Shown: piece by piece, positions 1 through 5,135 of the stretch
Position numbering within the stretch: position 1 is the stretch's first letter
How the letters are laid out: each line of letters starts with the position of its first letter
NCBI GenBank assembly: GCA_003483645.1
Contig: DMYM01000491.1
Location: 1-5,135 of the forward strand
Reading direction: 5' to 3'
Source: Verrucomicrobiales bacterium
Lineage (GTDB): Bacteria > Verrucomicrobiota > Verrucomicrobiia > Verrucomicrobiales > Akkermansiaceae
Length of the DNA stretch: 5,135 bases
Position numbers and translations under genes: made by a program
The notes under the pieces: generated by a model
The model's input: the letters and a program-made list of their open reading frames with translations, nothing else
Database searches by the model: none
Told to the model about the DNA's origin: nothing

Positions 1-6
1 CCCACA

Positions 7-111
7 ATGAACGAAAATGCTGTCTGTTTTCCCAGGCTGACCCTGCCGAAATTTCTTCACTTCCTCCCGGCCTTCCTCCTGGGGACCGGCATCTCCCTTG
101 CCGGAGTCGCG
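7..111 (+). other. Signal peptide of the large surface protein
   Basis: Residues 1-35 form a Sec-type signal. The polar n-region carries R10 and K15, the hydrophobic core runs about F16-V34, and a small-residue cleavage site lies at G33-V-A35 before QPP. C7 is in the n-region, too early to be a lipobox cysteine, so signal peptidase I is more likely than lipoprotein processing. The exact cut site is a visual estimate. Confidence 0.8.
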
Positions 112-3100
112 CAACCCCCGGCGGTCGAACTGACCTTGTCCCCGGATGAAATCGGCGTGGGGAGCAGCAGCGAACTCACCATCACAATCGACAACTCCGC
201 CAACCCGGGAGAAATCGACCTGCTTGCCTTTACCCTCTCTCTCCCGGAGGGGGTCATTTTCGCTACTCCGGCCAACTCTCTGTCCGAATGCGGCGGTAAC
301 ATCACGGTCGAAGACGGCGGATCATTTCTGCAATTCACAGAAGGCGTGGTATCGGACAGCGGGACCTGCACCATCAAGGCCATCGTGACTCGGACGGAAC
401 GGGGAGATCATACCCTCATCGTCGCCGACCTCACTTCCCGTGCTGGCGAGAGTCCCCGCGCCGAGGCTACCCTGTCCACCCCGGAAGCCCCCGTCCTTGG
501 TTTCAGCAAGCGCTTTGTCCCTGACCTGGTTCCCCTCGGAGGCAGGTCCACCCTGATTTATACCATCGAGAACCAGGGCGAGGAGGATGCCTTCCATTTA
601 TCGTTCAATGACTTCTTCCCCGAAGGCATCGCCATCGCCACCCCCCCCTCTATCTCCACCACCTGCGAAGGGATCAGCATCACGGCCATCAACGGAACCC
701 AGGCCATCGAGGTGGCTCCCGACGACCCGTTTCCCCTGCCTGCTGGCGAAACCTGCACCCTGACCCTTGATGTAGTGGGGATCGTGCCGGGAGTGCATAA
801 CAGCATCTCCAGCAACCTCACTGCCGTCGGAGTGATTGGAGGACAACCGGTTTCAGCCGGACGGGCGGTAGCCCAGCTTGAAGTAATCGACCCTGCCTCC
901 ATCCTTGATGCGTCCTTCACCAAGGAATTCATCGACAACCCGGTGGCTCCGGGAGGAACGGGCACCCTTGAGTTCTCCATCACCAACAACAGTACCACCG
1001 ACACACTCACCAACATCCAGTTCACTGACGACCTTGAGGCCACCCTGCCAGGCCTGATCGCTGCCGAGATTCCCACGAGGGGCGGGACCCTGGTCGAAGC
1101 CACCTTCGGTGGTGGCGATGGTGGCGATGGTGGCGATGGCGATCCCGTCATCACGGGAGCCTGGGATTATCTCGACCGCATAGAGAACGAGAACGGAACC
1201 AATCTGGGCTATCCCATTGACGGAAGCGGCAATGCCTGGAACTCCGTCGCTTTTGATGTGGCGACCTCAACCATTGGTCCCTGGGAATCCGAGGATGTTC
1301 CCATCCAGACAGGAGCGATCGATGGCTTTCCCGGGGCACCGGATCTCCTCTTCGGCATCGATGCTGCCCTCAATGGCGAGAACCTCATCACCACCTATCT
1401 CTTCCGCAACACCTTCGAGATCACCGCCGAGCAACTTGGTGAAGCAGGGTGGCTCATCGACTACCTTATCGACGACGGAGCAGTGGTCTACATCAATGAG
1501 ACCGAGGTCTTCCGCACGCCGAGCATGCCGGCCGGGGCAGTTGAAACCACCACCCTGTCCACCGCCGGAGACGAAACTGGCTTCTCCACCGGCAATCTCA
1601 ACCTCAGCGGCATCCTGGTGGAAGGCACCAACTCCATCGCGGTGGAGGTCCACCAAACCTCCCTCACCAGCAGCGATGTGGGATTCCAGTTGCAATTAGC
1701 TCCTGCTTCCCAGAATTCCATCGAGGGGTTTGCTTACTCCGACGACACGTTCAATGGCACGGTGGATCCGGAATTCGCGGAGGGATCACTCGACCCCACC
1801 GGAGGCTTCGACGGTGGCGGTCTCACTGTCCTGGTCGGAGGCCAGTCGGGCTTTGGAAACCAGACCCCCGCCAGTTCCGGAGGCTGGTCAAGATTCTTCA
1901 ACTTGGATGATCCCGCGACCGTCACGCTCAGTCTTCGCTACCGGCTTCTCTTCGAGGGTTCTCACGAGGATGATGAATTCGGTCAGGCCCTCCTCGAACT
2001 GGACGGGATCCTTTACGGGAATGGCCCGGGCAACTCGTTGGCACAGTTCACCGGAGACGGCAATGACGGGCCCGATCACGACACGGGATGGCAACAGGCC
2101 ACCTTCAACATTTCCCTGGCTGCCGGCAACCACACCATCCTCCTCGGCGCCTACAACAACAAGTCCTCCATCGGGGCTGAAACCACCCAGGTCTGGTTCG
2201 ACGACGTCGTCATAGAGACCCCCGAAATCGCCATCGAGCCCTGTGGCCCCGGCTCAAGTATCGAAGGCACTGATCTTCTCTCCATTGCCGGTGGCACCCT
2301 CGCCCCCGGCCAGACCTGTTCCTTCAGCGTGGGAGTATCGCTACCGGTGGACACACCCTTTGGGAGCTACCTCAATGTCACCAGCCGTCTCACTGCTGAG
2401 ATTGCAGGGGAATCCAAGGTCGCTCTCCCGGCCAGCGACACCCTGGTCGTGGAACCCATCCCCCCCATCATTACGAAGTCCTTTAATCCAAGCGCCATCC
2501 CAGTCGGCGGGAGAAGCACCGTCACCTATACCATCGACAACACTGCAAGTGCGCTCGAGGCCGGTGACATCGCGTTTACGGACATCTTCCCCGAGAGCCT
2601 CACCTTCGATCCCTCCTCTGTCCAGACCGTCAACTGCGGGGAGGGAGGGACCTACAGTTTCCTGCCTCTCACCAACACCTTCGAAGCAGGGGGAAGCGCT
2701 GTCGTGCCGCCTGGCGCCATCTGCACCATCAGCTTCGAGGTGATTGCCTCCTCTCCCGGGACATATGGGAGCAGCACCAGTGAACTGACGACCTCTCTCG
2801 GCAGCAGTCCGGGAGCCAGCGCCAGCCTCAACGTCATCCCACCCCCGATCTTCACGCAGGTCTTTACGCCGGACAACTTCAATGCCGGACAGGTCGGAAC
2901 CCTCACCTACACCATCGACAATACTGCCTCCGCCCTGGACGCCATCAACCTGTCCTTCACCAACGCCCTGCCCGCCGGGCTGGTTCTTTCCGACTCCGTG
3001 AATTTTTTCAGCAGTTGCGTGGGAGGCAGCGTTACCGCAGGCCCGGGGTCCTCCTCCTTCTCCTATTCCAACGGCACCGTTCCAGCAGGCGCAAGCTGTA

Positions 3101-4944
3101 TCCTACGGGTAGAGGTGACCAGCCTGGAGGGTGGCACCTTCGTCAACACCACCGGCGATCTCACCAGTTCCCTTGGCAACAGCGGATCCTCAACCGACAC
3201 CCTGGGGGTCACCCCCATCGTGACTATCCGCCTCGATCAGATCGAATCGGCTGACCCCGTGGTTGCCGGATCAGGGGACAACAATCTCGTCTATACCATT
3301 TCCGCACTCAACGACGGACCGTCCACCGCCACCGGGATCACCATCTCGGAGGCCCTCGCCATCCCGACCGGAGTGAGCGTGGAGAGCATCGTGCCCAGCG
3401 AAGGCACCTATGAGGATGGGACCTGGGACCTGGGCACACTTGGCGCTGGCACCAGTGCCACCCTGACAGTCACCCTGACAGTCGAACCCACGGCCGCCGC
3501 CGGCGCCGATATCATCTCCAGTAGCGCCACCCTCGCCACCGTCAACGAGACCAATGTCGCCACCGAAACCTCGACCTTGGCTGCCACCTCCATCATCACC
3601 CGGGTCGACCTGCAGGTCACCAACACGGAGATGACCCCCGACCCCGTGGTAGCTGGATCCGGCACCCAGAATCTCGAATACCTGGTCACCGTCACCAACA
3701 ACGGACCCTCCTTCGCCACCAATGTTTCCCTGGATGATACCCTGACCCTTCCACCCGGGGTCACCTTGTCTGTCACCGAATCCTCCGCCGGGACGGATTT
3801 CTCGGATGGCGTCTGGACCGTCGGTGACCTCCCGGTGGAAATGACCGCCCTGCTCTACCTCAAACTTACCGTGGACTCCTCGACCGCAGAAGGAACGGAT
3901 GTCATCACCAACTTGGCCTCGGTATCCTCCGTTGACCAGATTGACGCCAACCCGCAGAACAATTCGGTCCTCACCGGCACCTCCGTGGTGAGGGAAGTTG
4001 ACTTTTCCATCGCCGTGATTGAGTCCCGTGACCCGGTCCTCGCAGGATTCGACCTTCCGGGCAACCTCACCCACACCGCTCTGGTCACCAACAATGGACC
4101 GAGTGACGCCAGCAACGTGGCGGTTCGGTTCAGTCTGACCCTCCCCCCCGGAGTCTCCATCCCCGCAGGGGCGGAGGCTGACTGGATCATCGTCAACCTG
4201 CCCCGGGGTGACACGGCATCATTCAACCTGCCTTACAGCGTCCCCTCCTCCGTTCCCGGTGGCGCGAACAGCATCGTCACTGCAGCAGAGCTCGCATCGA
4301 CAAACGAGAGAATCATCAACCCGGAGGACGACTCCTCATCAGAAGCAACCAGTGTGATCAGCCCCGGCAATATTGTCACCAGCGCTGGCGAAATCGCACT
4401 CGATCTGCAGACCGCACTCTTCAAGCAAACGATTACCATCACGAACAACAACTCGCTTCCCGTCCCTGCTCTCCGTCTCCTCGTAGATGGCCTTCCAGGC
4501 GACGTGACTGTTCACAACGCGCAGGGTGAATCCGGTGGCAGGTCATTCCTGCTCTACAACCAGGCCCTCGCCCCGGGCGAGAGCATCGAACTGGTGGTTG
4601 AGTATTTCCAGGCTGACGCTTCCGGAGGATTCGAACCGGAATTTGAAATCGAACTGCTTGATGCCATCGAGGTCACAACCTCCGCGGAGGGTATCGCCCT
4701 GAATCGCATCGCCTTGCTTCCGAATAGAGACACCCTTCTCGAATTCACCTCCATTGTGGGAGACACCTACACCATTCAGTTCAGCGAAAACGGTGAGGAC
4801 TGGATCGACGTCGTGCCCGACGTAATTGCAGGCGCCAACGTCACACAGTGGGTCGACAATGGACCACCCAAGACCTCCAGTCACCCGCGCACGACGAAGA
4901 ACCGGTTCTACCGTGTCGTGCACAAGTCTACCGACAGCAACTAG
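7..4944 (+). CDS. Large secreted multi-repeat (DUF7933/DUF11-type) surface protein with internal lectin-like modules
   Basis: The 1645-residue product looks like an exported structural or adhesive protein; I see no enzyme motif. A signal peptide (1-35) is followed by Ig-like beta-sandwich repeats at about 39-158, 159-293, 294-357 plus 744-817 (split), 818-944 and 945-1072, each with one cysteine pair. Three cysteine-free DUF11-type repeats follow (about 1073-1198, 1199-1328, 1329-1453), then a C-terminal module ending in RFYRV (1633-1637). Residues 358-743 interrupt the third repeat and carry two lectin-like modules. There is no C-terminal LPXTG, PEP-CTERM or hydrophobic anchor, so attachment is unclear. 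The ATG at 7 is chosen because it places the signal peptide at the N terminus. Only six bases lie upstream, without a stop, so the ribosome site and any extension cannot be judged. The family calls rest on recognised motifs; the adhesin/stalk role is inference. The protein is probably from Verrucomicrobiota. Confidence 0.93.
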   Translation: MNENAVCFPRLTLPKFLHFLPAFLLGTGISLAGVAQPPAVELTLSPDEIGVGSSSELTITIDNSANPGEIDLLAFTLSLPEGVIFATPANSLSECGGNITVEDGGSFLQFTEGVVSDSGTCTIKAIVTRTERGDHTLIVADLTSRAGESPRAEATLSTPEAPVLGFSKRFVPDLVPLGGRSTLIYTIENQGEEDAFHLSFNDFFPEGIAIATPPSISTTCEGISITAINGTQAIEVAPDDPFPLPAGETCTLTLDVVGIVPGVHNSISSNLTAVGVIGGQPVSAGRAVAQLEVIDPASILDASFTKEFIDNPVAPGGTGTLEFSITNNSTTDTLTNIQFTDDLEATLPGLIAAEIPTRGGTLVEATFGGGDGGDGGDGDPVITGAWDYLDRIENENGTNLGYPIDGSGNAWNSVAFDVATSTIGPWESEDVPIQTGAIDGFPGAPDLLFGIDAALNGENLITTYLFRNTFEITAEQLGEAGWLIDYLIDDGAVVYINETEVFRTPSMPAGAVETTTLSTAGDETGFSTGNLNLSGILVEGTNSIAVEVHQTSLTSSDVGFQLQLAPASQNSIEGFAYSDDTFNGTVDPEFAEGSLDPTGGFDGGGLTVLVGGQSGFGNQTPASSGGWSRFFNLDDPATVTLSLRYRLLFEGSHEDDEFGQALLELDGILYGNGPGNSLAQFTGDGNDGPDHDTGWQQATFNISLAAGNHTILLGAYNNKSSIGAETTQVWFDDVVIETPEIAIEPCGPGSSIEGTDLLSIAGGTLAPGQTCSFSVGVSLPVDTPFGSYLNVTSRLTAEIAGESKVALPASDTLVVEPIPPIITKSFNPSAIPVGGRSTVTYTIDNTASALEAGDIAFTDIFPESLTFDPSSVQTVNCGEGGTYSFLPLTNTFEAGGSAVVPPGAICTISFEVIASSPGTYGSSTSELTTSLGSSPGASASLNVIPPPIFTQVFTPDNFNAGQVGTLTYTIDNTASALDAINLSFTNALPAGLVLSDSVNFFSSCVGGSVTAGPGSSSFSYSNGTVPAGASCILRVEVTSLEGGTFVNTTGDLTSSLGNSGSSTDTLGVTPIVTIRLDQIESADPVVAGSGDNNLVYTISALNDGPSTATGITISEALAIPTGVSVESIVPSEGTYEDGTWDLGTLGAGTSATLTVTLTVEPTAAAGADIISSSATLATVNETNVATETSTLAATSIITRVDLQVTNTEMTPDPVVAGSGTQNLEYLVTVTNNGPSFATNVSLDDTLTLPPGVTLSVTESSAGTDFSDGVWTVGDLPVEMTALLYLKLTVDSSTAEGTDVITNLASVSSVDQIDANPQNNSVLTGTSVVREVDFSIAVIESRDPVLAGFDLPGNLTHTALVTNNGPSDASNVAVRFSLTLPPGVSIPAGAEADWIIVNLPRGDTASFNLPYSVPSSVPGGANSIVTAAELASTNERIINPEDDSSSEATSVISPGNIVTSAGEIALDLQTALFKQTITITNNNSLPVPALRLLVDGLPGDVTVHNAQGESGGRSFLLYNQALAPGESIELVVEYFQADASGGFEPEFEIELLDAIEVTTSAEGIALNRIALLPNRDTLLEFTSIVGDTYTIQFSENGEDWIDVVPDVIAGANVTQWVDNGPPKTSSHPRTTKNRFYRVVHKSTDSN
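121..888 (+). other. Cysteine-pair Ig-like repeats 1 and 2 (DUF7933/DUF11-like)
   Basis: These encode residues about 39-294. Repeat 1 shows the pattern LSPDEIGVGSSSELTITIDN, then a LPEGV strand and the cysteines C95 and C121. Repeat 2 begins FSKRFVPDLVPLGGRSTLIY, has a FPEGI strand, and pairs C220 with C250. In both, the second cysteine sits in a G-x-T-C-T motif just before an alternating hydrophobic strand, as is usual for this repeat family. Repeat 2 is close to the family consensus; repeat 1 is more diverged. Such repeats generally build extended stalks in exported proteins; that role here is inferred. Confidence 0.72.
1111..1143 (+). repeat. 9-bp tandem repeat encoding a GGD linker
   Basis: Three perfect copies of GGTGGCGAT (1111-1119, 1120-1128, 1129-1137) are followed by a partial GGCGAT (1138-1143). 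In frame they encode GGDGGDGGDGD (residues 369-379), a flexible linker between the first half of split repeat 3 and module A. Because the unit is three codons, gain or loss of a copy would keep the reading frame. Confidence 0.9.
1144..1701 (+). other. Lectin-like / galactose-binding-like module A
   Basis: Residues about 380-565 begin at a GAWDYLD segment (384-390) and include YLFRNTFEI, then YLIDDGAVVYINETEVFR around 486-503, and finish with GTNSIAVEVHQTSLTSSDVG (540-559) and a FQLQL strand. The 'DDGA-V-Y-N-x-x-E-V-x-R ... G-x-N-x-IAVEVHQ ... SSD' pattern is one I recognise from many secreted Verrucomicrobiota and Planctomycetota proteins, where it forms a beta-sandwich resembling carbohydrate-binding folds. 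Tryptophans W386 and W482 stand out against the tryptophan-free repeats that precede it. Ligand binding is inferred, not shown. Confidence 0.6.
1717..2220 (+). other. Lectin-like jelly-roll module B
   Basis: Residues about 571-738 open with GFAYSDDTFNGT (574-585) and continue through GGFDGGGLTVLVGG and SGGWSRFFNL. A LRYRLLFEGSHEDDEFGQAL segment follows, then TGWQQATF, an AAGNHTILLGAYNN strand and a closing VWFDDVVIE (729-737). This order (YsDDtF, GGxL, SGGW, acidic LDG segment, tGW, aGxHtxxLGxYNN, DDV) matches a jelly-roll module common in large exported proteins of the PVC group, often placed next to proteases or repeats. An acidic loop at 684-692 (D684, D687, D690, D692) could bind calcium, which is speculative. 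No catalytic residues are evident. Confidence 0.6.
2458..3222 (+). other. Cysteine-pair Ig-like repeats 4 and 5 (DUF7933/DUF11-like)
   Basis: These encode residues about 818-1072 and are the closest pair of neighbours in the array. Repeat 4 starts IITKSFNPSAIPVGGRSTVT and repeat 5 IFTQVFTPDNFNAGQVGTLT. Both then carry an identical TYTIDNTASAL block (840-850 and 967-977), a FTD/FTN strand and a LTTSLGSS / LTSSLGNS ending. Cysteine pairs are C877-C906 and C1004-C1031. Their spacing of about 127 residues gives the repeat period. The similarity suggests one arose from the other by duplication, now diverged. Confidence 0.78.
3223..4365 (+). other. Three classical DUF11-type repeats
   Basis: Residues about 1073-1198, 1199-1328 and 1329-1453 each follow the DUF11 pattern: a D(P)VVAGSG or DPVLAG opening, a N-(N/D)-GPS motif, a P-x-GV strand, a short W strand (GTWDLGTL, GVWTVGDL, ADWIIVNL) and an alternating hydrophobic strand. 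The middle repeat is the best match, with VTVTNNGPS and a closing DANPQNNS that resembles the D-x-N-P-x-N-N-S end of the family. None of the three contains cysteine, unlike the five repeats upstream. DUF11 repeats are commonly found in long bacterial surface proteins. Confidence 0.8.
3460..3483 (+). repeat. Perfect 12-bp tandem duplication
   Basis: ACCCTGACAGTC occurs twice back to back (3460-3471 and 3472-3483), encoding TLTVTLTV in a beta strand of the first DUF11 repeat. Identity including third positions suggests a recent in-frame slippage or simple codon convergence. Confidence 0.85.
4366..4941 (+). other. C-terminal module of the large surface protein
   Basis: Residues about 1454-1645 form a conserved-looking tail. 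One part (about 1462-1534) reads ALDLQTALFKQTITITNN, a VDGLPGDVTVHNAQG strand, FLLYNQALAPGES (1514-1526) and VVEYF. The last part is G1585-D-TYTIQFSENGEDW (to W1599), then QWVDNGPPKT (1614-1623) and RFYRV (1633-1637). I recognise this tail from large repeat proteins of Verrucomicrobiota, where it is the terminal domain; its job there is not known to me and may be surface retention or secretion. The protein stops eight residues after RFYRV, so no anchor follows. Confidence 0.65.
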
Positions 4945-4968
4945 AACTCTCACACCCCCCTCTTTGCC
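4945..4968 (+). other. 24-bp intergenic gap without terminator or Shine-Dalgarno sequence
   Basis: The gap between the two genes is pyrimidine-rich, with a C6 run at 4955-4960 followed by TCTTTGCC directly before the ATG. No inverted repeat, T-tract terminator or purine-rich ribosome site is present. This favours co-transcription and either coupled or Shine-Dalgarno-independent initiation for the downstream gene. Confidence 0.6.
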
Positions 4969-5135
4969 ATGAATCCTCGACTCGGACTCGCGCTCCTGAT
5001 GATCTCCGTCCTGCCGCCTGCCTCTGGTTTTGCAGGTGACGATGCCCTCTCCGCCAAGGACGCTCTTCCCTCCGCCAAGGACGCTCTTCCCTCCGCCAAG
5101 GACGCTCTTCCCTCCGCCAAGGATGCTCTTCCCTC
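4969..5135 (+). CDS. Partial exported protein with SAKDALP heptapeptide repeats (3' end outside window)
   Basis: Fifty-five codons are visible. MNPR followed by a hydrophobic core (about L5-P16) and a S19-G-F-A22 site before GDD form a convincing signal peptide, so the mature protein would be exported. Directly after it come SAKDALP heptapeptides from residue 28 to the window edge. The start is the only ATG that gives this signal, and it lies 24 bases after the upstream stop. Differences among repeat copies support the frame: GAC/GAT at 5122-5124 is silent, and the diverged leading partial unit (5041-5049) differs at third positions only, besides lacking one codon. I do not recognise the family. 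A proline every seven residues argues against a continuous coiled coil. The product may be a repeat linker ahead of a domain outside the window. Confidence 0.72.
   Translation, partial: MNPRLGLALLMISVLPPASGFAGDDALSAKDALPSAKDALPSAKDALPSAKDALP
5050..5133 (+). repeat. 21-bp tandem repeat array, at least four copies, continuing past the window
   Basis: The unit TCCGCCAAGGACGCTCTTCC plus C repeats at 5050-5070, 5071-5091, 5092-5112 and 5113-5133. The first three copies are identical and the fourth has one change (C to T at 5124). The last two bases of the window start a fifth copy. A diverged partial copy lies at 5041-5049. In the reading frame starting at 4969, each unit encodes SAKDALP. The unit contains no stop in any of the six frames, so openness alone does not prove coding; the signal peptide and silent differences do the work. 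Confidence 0.95.

Larger units (their letters stand above)
889..2457 (+). other. Third cysteine-pair repeat, split by a large internal insertion
   Basis: The first half (residues 294-357) has the usual opening, FTKEFIDNPVAPGGTGTLEF, and a FTDDLEATLPGL strand. In this family that strand is normally followed within a few residues by a C-G-x-G-S-x-(L/I)-x-G-T-(S/D)-LL segment. Here that segment appears only at C746 (CGPGSSIEGTDLLSIAGG), followed by the partner C771 and a normal C-terminal half ending near residue 817. The intervening residues, about 358-743 (nt 1078-2235), hold a glycine-aspartate linker and two unrelated beta-rich modules. Both halves stay in one open frame, so this looks like a nested domain and not a broken gene. 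The boundaries are good to about ten residues. Confidence 0.7.

Noticed and set aside
1108..1143. RTX-type calcium-binding nonapeptide repeats.
   Set aside because: The GGD triplets lack the G-G-x-G-x-D-x-U-x pattern and cover only 11 residues. A flexible linker explains them better.
558..1154. A 198-codon minus-strand open frame opposite repeats 2 and 3.
   Set aside because: Its sequence is low-complexity serine/proline, including the antisense of the GGD repeat, and shows no recognisable family. It is a shadow of the main gene.
1078..2238. A mobile element inserted into the large gene.
   Set aside because: The segment is in frame, encodes recognisable secreted-protein modules, and has no inverted ends, target-site duplication or transposase.
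3271..4074. A 267-codon minus-strand open frame opposite the DUF11 repeats.
   Set aside because: It is glycine-rich with no domain or signal and lies wholly opposite a well-supported coding frame. Long antisense frames are expected where third positions are GC-rich.
4945..4968. A rho-independent terminator between the two genes.
   Set aside because: The gap is only 24 bp and contains no stem-forming inverted repeat or T-tract.
4848..5039. A 63-codon plus-strand open frame bridging the end of the large gene and the start of the second gene.
   Set aside because: It overlaps both better-supported frames and has no signal peptide or family features. The frame from 4969 has a signal peptide and silent repeat differences.
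5041..5135. A CRISPR array.
   Set aside because: The 21-bp units are directly contiguous with no spacers, so this is a simple tandem repeat inside a coding frame.

Overview
The window is almost completely filled by one very large plus-strand gene (7-4944, 1645 codons). The first part of a second plus-strand gene (4969 onward) runs off the right edge. There are no RNA genes, transposase genes, CRISPR arrays or recognisable metabolic genes. The DNA is GC-rich, with C/G-favoured third positions in the coding frame. Module style points to Verrucomicrobiota or a close relative in the PVC group: a C-terminal module ending in a G-x-TYTIQFS...W...WVDNGPPKT...RFYRV pattern, and two lectin/jelly-roll-like modules of a kind common in that group. 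This taxonomic call comes from recalled family resemblance, not from a search.

The large gene encodes a secreted or surface-exposed mosaic protein. In order it has: a signal peptide (residues 1-35); five beta-sandwich repeats of the type now usually annotated DUF7933/DUF11-like, each with one cysteine pair (about 39-1072); three classical DUF11-type repeats without cysteine (about 1073-1453); and a C-terminal module of about 190 residues. The third cysteine-pair repeat is split. Its first half ends near residue 357 and its second half resumes near residue 744. The roughly 386 residues between hold a GGD-repeat linker and two distinct lectin-like or carbohydrate-binding-like modules. The most economical reading is a long stalk of Ig-like repeats that displays a two-module binding head from within one repeat. 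No catalytic motif is visible, so a structural or adhesive role is an inference.

The second gene begins 24 bases after the first stop, with no terminator and no Shine-Dalgarno sequence in the gap. It encodes a clear signal peptide followed directly by perfect 21-bp tandem repeats that translate as SAKDALP heptapeptides. The window ends inside this array, so its copy number and the rest of the protein are unknown. The short spacing and shared strand suggest co-transcription, and both products carry export signals, so the pair may form a small cell-surface unit. No defined pathway can be assigned.
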